DNA from: Phytophthora sp. 'mugwort'
Lineage: Eukaryota > Oomycota > Peronosporomycetes > Peronosporales > Peronosporaceae
Assembly: GCA_033558025.1 (NCBI GenBank)
Contig: JAUCEF010000009.1
Coordinates: 372,001-436,000, forward strand
Length of the DNA: 64,000 nucleotides
Direction: 5' to 3'
In this document: piece after piece, positions 9,528-19,199 of the stretch
Layout: every line of letters starts with the position of its first letter
Numbering within the stretch: the stretch's first letter is position 1
Made by a program: the position numbers and the translations under genes
The notes under the pieces: model-generated
What the model was told of the DNA's origin: nothing
What the model saw: only the letters and a program-made list of their open reading frames with translations
The model's database searches: none

Positions 9528-10072
9528 GATCGTTGCCTTCCTTTTTGCTAGTCCGACGCGGAGCGGAGACGGGCGAGTTTTGATCGGCAGTCCTGTCTGC
9601 TCGGTGCGAATGAACCGAGTGATGGCAATGCTGGTTCCGGTTTACGAATGGTAAAGGACATCGTTGCGTCGATTGGGGTAAGCGGGGTTTTATGCACATT
9701 GCCTCTTGAAAAGATTCGGTACTCTTAGGTGGGAAGGTGTGAAATGTATTGAACGTGGAAGCCAGATGGATGATATGACCACCACGGTACAGCCCATTCG
9801 AAATAGAACGACCGCGATAAAAATTATTGTCTCGGATTCTGTGATATGTACAGGCGTCTTGTAATTATAGTAGTTTTTTTTTTGCACTAGATGCCATGAC
9901 GCCACTGAGAGTGCGGTATGCTCTGCAGCTTGTCTGCAAAAGCGCAAGGTTTGCATTTTCGTGTTTTGCATGTTAGGGACTGAAAAATCAAGCCCGAATC
10001 ACCCAGCAGGTCAGAATACAGTATGTGCACATCCTGGCGTGGGCTCCGTCCAGTTTGCTCGTTCACTTTGGC
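9528..10072. other. Intergenic spacer in the ankyrin cluster
   Basis: 545 bp between two ankyrin genes. It contains no credible ORF, no tRNA and no clear transposon end. It must hold the 3' region of the gene on the right and the promoter of the gene on the left, but I cannot point to defined elements. Confidence 0.6.
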
Positions 10073-12013
10073 CTACCGGTCGTCCAGGCGCAGCGCGGCT
10101 GACTCGCAGACCCACCACGTGGACGCGTCGTATTGGCGCGCGCGGTGCAGGTTGATCTCGGCACACCACTCGTTGAAGCGCCAGTCTGAGGTCGGTACCT
10201 CGAACTCGGAGCCGTCCAACTTTTCGGCATAGTGACACAACAGCCACTGCGCCAGCTCGAGGCACGAGTGCCGCACGAACGTTGTGCCCAGGAACGAAAA
10301 GTCCTCGAGCCGATGGGCATGGAGGAACAGCACCACGTCGAAGTGGGCTCGCATCAGAGCGCGCGTCATGGCGATCGCTGTGCAGCCCTCGCGTCTGTTT
10401 TTCTGGAGCCACCGCACGACGTTCAGGTGACCATTGGCTGCAGCTTCGTTCATGGCGCCGACTGTGCAGCCCTCCGTGCGGTTAGCGTGCAACCACTTGA
10501 CGACATCGAGGTGACCATTCCTGGCAGCGTTGTCCATAGCCTTGTCGATGCATCCCTCGCTGCGGTTCTGCTGGAACCACTTAACGATATCAAGATGGCC
10601 CTCGAGAGCGGCCCAGTCCATTGCCCATGTTGTGCAACCTTCGGTTCTGTTGGCGTGGAGCCATTTCACAACGTTTAAATGCCCGTTGCGAGCAGCCCAA
10701 TCCATCGCGGATGTCGTGCATCCCTCGCGTCGGTGCTCGTGAAGCCATCGCACAACGTCTATGTGACCTTCACGAGCAGCGCCATCCATCGCCGACGTAG
10801 TGCAGATAGCATTAACATTTTCATGGAGATACTTTACGACATCGAGACGGCCAGTCGTGGCGACATCATCCATCACCTGGCACGACCGACCAGCCTCGCA
10901 GTTCTCATGCAGCCACGTCACAACATCCAAATGACCACTACGAGCAGCACAATCCATCGCGATGGTTTCGCTGACCTCGACACCGTGCTCGTACAGCCAC
11001 TTCACCAAATCAAGGTGTCCGTGGTCCGCTGCGGCAATCATCGTAGCAGCATCGCAGCCCTCAGAGCCATTTTCGTAAAACCACTCCACCACATTCAAAT
11101 GACCATTTTGTGCTGCCTTCCTCATAGCGTCTGCAGTCAAAGTTGCGCCCAGGTCTCCATGCAGCCACTTCAAGATATCCAAATGACCATTCCACGCCGC
11201 CGCCTGGAGCGTGAAATAGCCCGGACTTCCGATCGAGTGCGAATGCAGAAACTTCAGAAATCCTAGCGCACCGTCTTTCGCCGGCTGGTCCCAGTTGATC
11301 CACGGCATTAGCAACTCGCCGTGTTCGAGAATCCACTGGCTGATTTCCCACTGTCGGTGACTCATGGCGCTCGATAGCGCACTCCTCACACTCACTTTGT
11401 ATACGTCATGTAGCCATTTGACGATATCGAGATAACCAGCTCCTGCAGCAGCATCCACAACTTCCGTCCTACACACCGCTCTAGGCACGGCATGCGTCCG
11501 TAGCCACTCCACCACAGCAACATGACCGTTTGTCAGCGCTCCACACATTTCTGTGTTCCCCCAGTAGCCACGGTCATAATGACGTTCATACAGCCACTGC
11601 AACACATTCAAATGTCCGTTAGCAGCCGCTGCCGACACCGCCTTGGTCAAGAACTCGTGTGGCAGATAGCTTTCCATCAGCCACTCCAGCGCCTCCAGGT
11701 CTCCGTTCGTTGCCGCCATTTCTGCGGTCGTGTTGAACAGCCAGCGACAATAAAAGACGTTCATCTCGTCCGGATTTTCACGTGCAGCGACGTACTGCAC
11801 GAGTCGCACGCTTCCCGTCCTCTTATATGCGTCGACGATGGTCATGTCGGCCGAAAAGTCGTCAAGCAGCTCATTGAGACACACGAGCACGTGCGGTAGC
11901 TCCCCGTCCGGCAGACAGCAGTTGGTGACAACGCGTGCGCTGGCGAGCGTCGGGAGCATCGTGTCGTCTGCGAGGAGGATCCGCGAATGCGAGCGAGCTG
12001 CGGGTTGTTGCAA
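10073..12013 (-). CDS. Ankyrin-type repeat protein, 646 aa
   Basis: Intact single-exon ORF and the closest relative of the pseudogene at 5010-7500. The N-terminal domain (residues 19-110) has ARVV, GELPHV, LDDFSAD, DAYKRTGSVRLVQYVAARE and FYCRWLFNTTAE. This is followed by irregular repeats to about residue 330 and then about nine regular 28-residue units. The cap ends in FEVPTSDWRFNEWC and STWWVCE. Aligning the start with the gene at 12311-14194 suggests that Met19 (ATG at about 11959) is a plausible alternative start. No signal peptide or membrane segment is visible. It is probably an intracellular binding scaffold. The strong match to the pseudogene shows recent tandem duplication. Confidence 0.88.
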   Translation of the reverse strand: MQQPAARSHSRILLADDTMLPTLASARVVTNCCLPDGELPHVLVCLNELLDDFSADMTIVDAYKRTGSVRLVQYVAARENPDEMNVFYCRWLFNTTAEMAATNGDLEALEWLMESYLPHEFLTKAVSAAAANGHLNVLQWLYERHYDRGYWGNTEMCGALTNGHVAVVEWLRTHAVPRAVCRTEVVDAAAGAGYLDIVKWLHDVYKVSVRSALSSAMSHRQWEISQWILEHGELLMPWINWDQPAKDGALGFLKFLHSHSIGSPGYFTLQAAAWNGHLDILKWLHGDLGATLTADAMRKAAQNGHLNVVEWFYENGSEGCDAATMIAAADHGHLDLVKWLYEHGVEVSETIAMDCAARSGHLDVVTWLHENCEAGRSCQVMDDVATTGRLDVVKYLHENVNAICTTSAMDGAAREGHIDVVRWLHEHRREGCTTSAMDWAARNGHLNVVKWLHANRTEGCTTWAMDWAALEGHLDIVKWFQQNRSEGCIDKAMDNAARNGHLDVVKWLHANRTEGCTVGAMNEAAANGHLNVVRWLQKNRREGCTAIAMTRALMRAHFDVVLFLHAHRLEDFSFLGTTFVRHSCLELAQWLLCHYAEKLDGSEFEVPTSDWRFNEWCAEINLHRARQYDASTWWVCESAALRLDDR

Positions 12014-12310
12014 CGACGAGCTGCGGCCACTGCCGCACGTACAGGCAAGAAACGAAGCTGCAGCTTCAACTTTGTCGGATCCGGGAAATCAGACATTGGT
12101 TGAAAATATCGACTAATAACACATCCGATTGGTGTAAAGTCCACCTGATACTGCTTCAACATGGAACCGCCGGTACGGCGGTTCTTCCGCTATAGACACG
12201 AAGATGGAAGGTGGATCGCTCGCCTATTAGATGAGAGTCGACCGGTGGGCTACCGGCCGTGGAGGCGACGTCAGTCTCCAAGATGGAGGCACGTCTGCCA
12301 TGATGGCAGG

Positions 12311-14194
12311 CTATTCCCCCCACGTGAAGTTGTAGTTGTGCTGAGGCGCAGCTGGTACTGGTGGCGGGCACTCGACGCTTCGGAGCGCGTACCTCCAGTC
12401 GATTTTGGGCAATTCGAAGTGGCAGCCGTTGACCTCGCTAGCGTAGTTCGCGAGTAGCCACTGCTGAAACTCGAGCGGGAGGCGCATGGTTGTATTCATC
12501 GGCAGCAAGAACTTCTCCTTGCGGTGCCAGTGCAAGAAGAGCGCCACGTCGAAATGTTGGTTGATGATCGCGTGAGTCATCGCGGCGCTGGAGCAGCCTT
12601 CGCTGCGGTCAGTATGGAGCCACTTGACGACATCCAAATGTCCCGCTGCTGCAGCCTCGTCCATCGCGTAGGTTGTACAGCCTTCGGTGCGGTGGGCTTG
12701 AAGCCACTCGATTACGTTCAGGTGTCCATATTGTGCAGCTTTGTCCATTGCTGCAACTGTACAGCCTTCCGTTCGATGGTCATGGAGCCACTTTACGATG
12801 TCGAGATGGCCGTTTCGCGCCGCCATGTCCATAGCTAATGATGTACACCCTTCCTTGCGGTTAGTGTGCAGCCACTGCACGACATCGAGGTAGCCGTTGC
12901 AAGCCGCATGATTCATCGCTATAGTCGAACATCCTTCACGTCGGTGGCAATGCAACCACTTGACGACTTGTAAATGACCTGCGCCTGCAGCACCATCCAT
13001 AGCAAGTGTAGTGCAACATTCGCTCCGGTGCTCGTGCAACCACTTCACAACGTCTAGATGTCCATTCACTGCAGCCCCATCCATGGCCTTATCGGAACAA
13101 CCTTCCGCACGATGAATGTGCAACCACCTCACGACATCAAGGTGGCCACCCCGAGCTGCCCAGTCCATCGCAGTTGTGCCAAGATTACCATACCATCGTG
13201 CATGAAGCCACTGAATCACATCAAGCCGACCATACCCCGCGGCGCTCACGAGCACAGCCGAATCACACTGACCTCTACTTGTTTCGAAGAGCCACTGCAC
13301 TACATCCAAATGACCGTTCTGAGCTGCCTCTCCCATCGCACTGACTGTCAGCAGCATGCCTCGGTCATAGTGCAGCCACTTGACGACGTTGAGGTGTCCG
13401 CTTGCTGCAGCAACATGAAGTGTCCCGGCATGAACCGTCCCCATTTCTCGCGAGGTCAGATACTTCAAAAACCACAGCTCACCGCATCGTGCAGGAAAAT
13501 ACAAGTCCAGCGGTTCCCCGAACAAATCGTATCGCTCAATAATCCAGCACGCAGTATCCCAGCGACAGCAACCGATCGCAAATTTCAGCATACCCGTTGC
13601 ATCCAGTCCATACTCATCGCACAACCACTTGACAATGTTCAGGTTCCCTACCTTGACAGCAGAGCGCAGCACCTCAATCCTGCACGCAGCTCTCGGCTCT
13701 GCGTGTTCACGGAGCCAGCTGACAACACACTCGTGTTTGTTCTCAATTGCCCAGCACATCTCAACACCTCCGTAGCGAACTCGTTCTCGCTGCTGGTTAT
13801 AGAGCCATTGTAGGATCTGCATGTGCCCATTGGCAGCAGCTACATCCGTGACGTTGTCCACGGCCTCCGCTGGTAGGTAGATCTCCATCAGCCACCGGAG
13901 CGTCGGTAAATCTCCGCGACTGGCAGCGAGTTCTGCTGCTCGGTTGAGCAGCCATCGCTTGTAGAATGGGTCTTGGGTCTCCGGCGGTGCGCGAGCTGCG
14001 ACGAGTTGCACGCAGCGAAGACTTTCCGTGCGCTCGTAGGCCGTGACGATGGTCAAGTGGGAGGAAAAAGTGTCCAGCAGAGCGTCGAGCTGGCGCGTTA
14101 CATGGGGCAGCTCGCCGCAGCCTTCGAGAAGACAATAGCGAGTCACCACGCGAGCCGTTTGGAGCAGCGGCATGACGGGGACAGGGAGCTCCAT
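12311..14194 (-). CDS. Ankyrin-type repeat protein, 627 aa
   Basis: Intact single-exon ORF, the most upstream member of the minus-strand cluster. The N-terminus has ARVVTRYC, GELPHV and CVQLVAAR, matching the cluster's shared N-terminal domain, so the start is reasonably placed; Met8 is an alternative. Irregular helical repeats follow, then about nine regular 28-residue units such as GHLDVVRWLHIHRAEGC, ending in a LPLEFQQWLL cap. No transmembrane segment or secretion signal is seen. Conserved D/E-H-R-x-EGC turns between units suggest a fixed inter-repeat geometry. A 297-bp spacer separates it from the next gene. The function is not known; protein binding is inferred from the fold type only. 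Confidence 0.88.
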   Translation of the reverse strand: MELPVPVMPLLQTARVVTRYCLLEGCGELPHVTRQLDALLDTFSSHLTIVTAYERTESLRCVQLVAARAPPETQDPFYKRWLLNRAAELAASRGDLPTLRWLMEIYLPAEAVDNVTDVAAANGHMQILQWLYNQQRERVRYGGVEMCWAIENKHECVVSWLREHAEPRAACRIEVLRSAVKVGNLNIVKWLCDEYGLDATGMLKFAIGCCRWDTACWIIERYDLFGEPLDLYFPARCGELWFLKYLTSREMGTVHAGTLHVAAASGHLNVVKWLHYDRGMLLTVSAMGEAAQNGHLDVVQWLFETSRGQCDSAVLVSAAGYGRLDVIQWLHARWYGNLGTTAMDWAARGGHLDVVRWLHIHRAEGCSDKAMDGAAVNGHLDVVKWLHEHRSECCTTLAMDGAAGAGHLQVVKWLHCHRREGCSTIAMNHAACNGYLDVVQWLHTNRKEGCTSLAMDMAARNGHLDIVKWLHDHRTEGCTVAAMDKAAQYGHLNVIEWLQAHRTEGCTTYAMDEAAAAGHLDVVKWLHTDRSEGCSSAAMTHAIINQHFDVALFLHWHRKEKFLLPMNTTMRLPLEFQQWLLANYASEVNGCHFELPKIDWRYALRSVECPPPVPAAPQHNYNFTWGE

Positions 14195-14289
14195 TGTAAG
14201 ACTGAGAACGGTGCAAAGACGCGCATCTCAAGACGATAGACAACCGATTATACATAATAGAAGTTGAAGTTTTATTACTAAGTACACTT

Positions 14290-14490
14290 TTATGGCCATT
14301 TTCCATTGTCACGAGGTACGAACAAACATCTTTTCGGGGAAGCAAATAGAGATGGGTTCCCAGCAAAAACAAAGAAGGCTTCAGCAAAATATAACCAGCG
14401 ATTTGGGGTGTCAGCAAACAGATTGCGGGTTCGAGCAAAATAGATTTGTGAGTTCGGCAAAACAGATTTGCCAACGCACATCCGGGCTTC
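14290..14490 (-). repeat. Degenerate short tandem repeat
   Basis: Imperfect copies of a roughly 25-30 bp unit built around AGCAAAAnAGATTTG. On the minus strand it can be read as short peptide repeats of the FAxxPN type in a 63-aa open frame, but I see no start context or domain, so coding is doubtful. It lies just upstream of the first ankyrin gene. Confidence 0.45.
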
Positions 14491-14599
14491 ACCAGGACTA
14501 TACCAGTTCTCGATACAAATTAGGCACTGGAGGCAAGCCCCAGGCCGCTCCCTCTACATGCACATACGGTAGTGAGTCACTACTAGCGACCCGGCCACC

Positions 14600-14830
14600 A
14601 AGGGCCAGTGCCCCAGCGTCTACAATTGCAGCGCCCTCGAGATCTACAAGTTTATCCGGGCCGCCGAGTACGCCTACAACACCCGCACACACGACGCGCA
14701 GACCTTCGCTGTGTTCGTGACGGACCACCTGTACAACAACAATCGCGGCTACCTGTACAGCACTTGCTCTTCGTACACGTGCGAGTTGTCGACGACGGAC
14801 CAAATGACCGCCAACAGTAACTCCAGGGCG
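14600..14830 (+). pseudogene. Cysteine-containing gene fragment, unknown family
   Basis: One plus-strand frame shows gene-like codon use (C or G in most third positions) and a coherent protein segment. Features are CPSVYNC, EIYKFIRAAEYAYNT, FAVFVTDHLYNNN and a cysteine pair region STCSSYTCEL. The frame is open for about 75 codons with no start codon of its own, and breaks on both sides (stops near 14570 and after about 14840). The cysteines hint at an exported protein. I do not recognise the family. It is probably a fragment left by rearrangement. Confidence 0.4.
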
Positions 14831-15124
14831 TTCTTCTGGAGGCAAAAAAGTGGCGCGCACCGGTCGGCAAGAGGTAGAAGCAACAATAACGTGGCTTGAG
14901 TGTACCAAAACAGCGGGAACCGGCAGCGACGTCGGTATCGACTGCATCAAGGAACCAACCAAGAGCGAATACATATATCCACGTCGAGTTCATCGTCGGC
15001 GTAACTATTGCAGCTCGTATACCTGCAGTGCGAGCCTGCAGACCTCTTGATCTGCTACTGTAAATCCTCGTGTGTCCAGTACCAACCGTCCGTAACTTCA
15101 GGACTTCCAAATTGTACATGCAAA

Positions 15125-15167
15125 TTAACTCGACCGGTTAACCAGATGTAACTTAACTCGACCGGTT
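15125..15167 (+). repeat. Two copies of the TTAACTCGACCGGTT motif
   Basis: Copies lie at 15125-15139 and 15153-15167. The same motif recurs in the five-unit array at 26741-26975, on the far side of the MULE. Copies on both sides have the same orientation, so they are not simple inverted termini, although the core TCGACCGGTCGA found in the right array is palindromic. Confidence 0.7.
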
Positions 15168-15472
15168 GTCTAGTGGCCACCAATGCGCTTCATTTTAGTT
15201 TTTAGGGACTTCGCGCTCATTCTCGCAAAGGATGCTGCGCCGCATTGTATGGACACTGTTAGCAGAGCATGGGACAAACGAAGACTTTATGAAGCACCGA
15301 GCGAATGGCTTTTGCTGTTCTGGCGCCTACGTAAGACGCTGGTCTCAAACTATCCATTCTCATTCTCAAAAATATGTGTATCACACCTTGTGCTCAGCCA
15401 CTTCTGAACCAAAATTCCATTCTCAGTCTCGTGCTGGCGCGATCCATCTCGTCAATTTTTAAATTGAGCACA

Positions 15473-15985
15473 ATGGCGGAGGACAGCCGCGTCGAACGCT
15501 ACTGTGAACGGGTGCGATGATCAGTGCGCTGCTGCGCATTCGCTTCGAGAATGCCAGTTTTGCTCTGCGCCTCGCCAAGGCGCAGACCAACAAACAAAGG
15601 AGACCGCGTGGCGATTTTTTGCCACCACGGTGACCGAGAAGATGGGTGTGCCTGTTACTGACAAGCAGCTCCGGAGAAGGACGCCAAGATCAAGCCGAGT
15701 ACAAGAAGACTCAGAGGAGATCGACCACACAGGTAATCAAGTCCCAACCACGAAGCCTCCCTCGCACATGCCAATACTGTGCGAGAGGTTTGTCGGCCGC
15801 TGCGACATCGCAAACGAAGCCATCGTCGGCACCAATGACGTACAAGCCGACGTCGAAGACGGTGACGATGGCGGGGACGACGTCGCTGCCGAGGACAGCA
15901 GCGGCGGCGCCAACAAGATGCGCAGGGTCGAAAAGTGTTGGGTTGAGAAATCTTCCAATATAATAAAGCAGGGATACAATTGGTG
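15473..15985 (+). pseudogene. Myb/SANT-like DNA-binding protein, broken
   Basis: From the ATG at 15473 the frame gives MAEDSRVERYCERV and soon shifts. In adjoining frames the pieces RIRFENASFALRLAKAQTNKQ, TAWRFFATTVTEKMG and VTDKQLR...KIKAEYKK follow, a pattern resembling the Myb/SANT-like domain (spaced aromatic and leucine helices, then a KQL..K...K..Y helix). An acidic tail rich in D and E follows (VEDGDDGGDD). Such proteins often accompany PIF/Harbinger transposases. The copies of ATTCTCATTCTCAAAAA near 15357 and, inverted, near 16090 could be subterminal repeats of a small element. At least two frame breaks are present. Family assignment is moderate. Confidence 0.45.
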
Positions 15986-16135
15986 AGAACCGGTTTGAGC
16001 TTGAGAATGGCCCAGCGAGGTATTCTCACATGAGAATGAATTTTGAGGGATAGGGTAAAAATGAGCCAATGAGTTTCACCTTTTTTGAGAATGAGAATCG
16101 CTTTTTGGCTTTTGAACCAGCCCCTAAAGTGTGAG

Positions 16136-16430
16136 ATGGATTGTAAAATATGCGCTGCCGGCCACGCCATGATCAAGATACGACTGGAGTGCATCAGCCC
16201 GTCGTGTGTAAGTAAGGAGGAGGCCCTGGGGGGGGGGCATGCAGTGTGGTGTTCAGTGGAAGTACTGGCTGTGCACTTCGACGCCAGCTTGGCGCATCTA
16301 CAGCAGCGGCAACGGACACATAGATGCGAAGAATCATGCATTGGGACTCACCGTGTATCAATAACAGATGAATTATTATGGTTGGGTGTATTGTGTTATT
16401 GACCTGACTACAGAAATGAACTCAAATCAC
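16136..16430 (+). pseudogene. MULE transposase N-terminus (zinc-finger part)
   Basis: The plus-strand frame begins MDCKICAAGHAMIKIRLECISPSC. After a frame change it reads CGVQWKYWLC, AWRIYSSGNGH and HALGLTVY, a C-x-W-x-C-x-H-x-H arrangement like the FLYWCH-type finger at the front of many MULE transposases. A possible short intron (GTAAGT at about 16209 to CATGCAG at about 16242) would join the cysteine-rich part to the CGVQW part. A TAA interrupts soon after VYQ. The frame runs into the end of the retrotransposon near 16430, and its continuation lies at about 25100. Confidence 0.6.
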
Positions 16431-16622
16431 CATCTCAATTAACGGCGCCTCTTAGTTGATTCCACCTGAAGCGCCCTCCGCGCTCCTGTAGCGTCCTGTT
16501 CAGCTCCCCCTCGCTCAATTGGCCCTGCTCGCACTTCCTCGGCCCTGCTGCCGCTGTTTCCAGCCAATGCTGCATGTCGCCATTCATTAGCCGGCACACT
16601 CCGTGCCTAATTGTCTATGTCC

Positions 16623-17062
16623 TCATCTCCAGTCCTCGCGACCACATCGTGCGTCCATGGTATGATTCTCCAGCCAATCCGCCATTTTGTTATATCTTCG
16701 GTAATGATGGCACCAACTCTGCACCTCGCAGAGATCTGCCAGCCGTCTAGCTCGGCTATACCAGTACTTCAGTTTGTGCGACTTCGGCTCGGTCCTGAAT
16801 TCCATCATCCTTAGTATCAGCGCGCTGTCGCCCACCACATGCAGGCATTTCCACTTCTTTGCCTGTGCCTCCGCCAATAGCCGCTGTAGCCCTATGAACT
16901 CGGCGACATTGTTAGTTGTGTTTTGCTTGCCTAGTACCGTCGCCGTCGCCCAGATAACCCTGGGCATTTGGTCAATCAGCCATACTCCACGATCACACTG
17001 CCGCTTCCCCCTGGGCCTGGGTTCCCTCGTGATCCTCCATCAAAGTAACCAACTCTGACGAC
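16623..17062 (-). pseudogene. RNase H domain of the LINE
   Basis: Removes RNA from the RNA-DNA hybrid during retrotransposition. Read on the minus strand from about 17062, it starts with YFDGGSRGNPGPGGSG (first catalytic Asp). After a frameshift come NNVAEFIGLQRLL (catalytic Glu) and VVGDSALILRMM (second Asp), then RRYNKMADWLENH near the end, where the last acidic or His region should be. All three main catalytic positions are visible, but the frame is broken between the first and second motif near 16975. Confidence 0.85.
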
Positions 17063-19190
17063 TGTGCCGTCATGCGTGTTTTGTCTAGTGTCTACGTCGC
17101 TCCTCCAATTCTTTGCAATTTGTCCGCCACTGCAATGAGCGTTGCAGATTTTGTCGTGAGCGGGTACAAACCCATGCGGTACCGCACAAATGCTTCATTT
17201 ATCGTGTTGCACAGCCCCCTCTCCGCATCCGGCATGTCTTTCACCGGTCTGCCGTCCGGGGAGTCTGTCCATCTTCCACCTCCATATCGCAGTCACTGTG
17301 ACCGCGCAGGCTATTGCCCACATGTCTGTCGCCACCCTATGCAGCGAGTCCCAGGTGTCCACATTGGTATCGGTTCCCCATCGTACGAGCCATTGCGGAG
17401 TCTGGGCAAGCTAACAGCTGAAAATGTCTGCCATTGCCGCCCTTCGTCTGCTTGCCCCATCGCCATGATGTCTACCTGTGTGGCCCCAAGTCGCAGCAAC
17501 ACGTCCCAGTGCACTGCCGCACCTGGGCATGCCCATACAAGATGCGCCGTCCCCGCGCTGTCACCGTCTACGCACCCTTCAGCTGCGCACCTGAATCCCC
17601 TGTCCTCTCCAGCCCATATGCGCAGCCTATTGAGTTTCAGCTTGCCATATTTTGCATCTGTATGCTGGCACTTCTTCTAATGAATGTACCCGTTTCCATG
17701 TTAACCAGGCCAAACCCGCGCCACCTCTGGGTGCTTGTTTGTCCACTGCAGTTTTATCCATTTGACTTCTGCCAGCGCTGCAGCTCTCCGCCTCTTGCAA
17801 ATTTAGCCTTTGTAGAACTTTTTTTCTGGACTGCGTCCATCTGCGTTTGCCGACCCAAACTGCTTGCATCCTGTGCATCCACGGGTGTGGCGTCACCCAC
17901 ACTGTGGACGCCGGCACCTCTAAGGGCCTTGCCACCGCCCCGTTCAGAATTCTCCATCGGTTGCCCAATCCACTGACGTCGTGGTTGCTCCCCGCGTGTG
18001 TTGCACCCTTCTGTTCTCGCCTGTGCTAACCGTAAATGTGTGATGGGGATCCTCCAGCTGATGGTGGACCCTTACCAGGTCGGTATCCGGCCACTGGAAG
18101 ACCAGCTCTGGGTAGTTTGCCACTAGAAACAGACACAACTCTCTAAACAGCGTTGCGTCCCCGCTGGACATGGGCACGTCGTGAAAAGTAGATCTGCACA
18201 CCACCTCCCCCCGGGCCTGGAATTCAACCGAAAGTAGGTCTTTGACTTGTAATCCCGAGTTACGCTGCAGCAACCTGACGACGTGGCGTCGTTGGTATTT
18301 TTGTCCTTGTGCGTCCCATAGCCAGATCGACTTTAAAGGTAATTCCAAGATTGCCTCCGGCTTGCATAATCTCCTCACTTCAAGTCGTTGCCTCTTGATT
18401 CTTGCCATGGAAAATTCGCAAAGAGCTTTGGTACGATATCCGCAGTCCGTGGTTCGTCCTCCTCCTGCACAAGCCGTTGGTGTACCGCATTTCTTTCTTC
18501 AGCTCCGCTGCTTCCTCCTGTTCCTCCTGAGGCAATTCTGGCCGGTCAAAGAGTAGCTCCGTCCAGGGGCTGCCCGTTACCTACATCCCTGGGCGGATCT
18601 TGGTGACAGGCGCACACATCACTGGTACTACAGGGTCAGCCCTCTCTAGCTCCTGTGCCTGTAAGATGTCCCCGTTTACTTGCAGTTGTCTTGAATCCGT
18701 TAATGCCCATTCCCCGACCACCGAGGCGCTCAGCGTCATTGAATGTTGGTGCCCATAAGCCTCCTTCACTCGGCGGCATTTCCGCCACTTCAGCCTGAAC
18801 CCACCCCGATGGGGCCCGCCCTGGCTCCGCAAACTTCGCCGTCCACACAAAATTCCATATACGCCAGTCCGCTTGCTTGACGTGTTGCTCTGTGGGCCAG
18901 GCATGCCGTGCTACATAGAGCAGCTTGGGTAAGATGATTGCATCCCGCTATCGCCGCTCGCTGCTTTACAGTGTTTGTTTTCACCTCTGCTAGTTCTTGT
19001 CTCACTCGCAGCGCCGCAAAAGCCTTGGCCCACGCCTCTTCGATGGTGTCACCACTCCCCGCGCTATGCCCGAGATATCGTGTGCTGATCACCTCTGGCA
19101 CCACATACTCAGTCTCCGCTGTATCCCTCTACTCCCACTCTGCTTTCCTTCGTTTCGATTGCCACCTAGTCTAATTGCAGCGCATTTTTT
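17063..19190 (-). pseudogene. LINE C-terminal region downstream of the RT, decayed
   Basis: Between the YADD region and the RNase H domain, the minus strand shows several open pieces of 100-154 codons in shifting frames (for example 18408-17944, 18904-18581 and 19104-18790). One has SIWLWDAQGQKYQRRHVVRLLQ and DLVRVHHQLEDPHHTF; others are rich in W and R. I cannot assign a domain beyond the general thumb and C-terminal part of a LINE ORF2. The many frame breaks show it is dead. Confidence 0.5.
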
Positions 19191-19199
19191 TTTAAATTT

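Noticed and set aside
3346..13813. Long plus-strand ORFs opposite the ankyrin genes (for example 3346-3786, 7722-8192, 10679-11266 and 13058-13813)
   Set aside because: They mirror the 84-bp repeat of the real minus-strand genes and consist of repetitive antisense translation with no domain of their own.
2761..14194. Regular 84-bp repeats as a possible CRISPR or satellite array
   Set aside because: The period equals 28 codons within intact ORFs, and the variation follows codon positions, so these are protein repeats.
15340..16120. A complete PIF/Harbinger-type element around the Myb-like gene
   Set aside because: The inverted ATTCTCATTCTCAAAAA motifs are suggestive, but the outer ends (TTAGGGACT versus AGCCCCTAA) do not give a matching target duplication.
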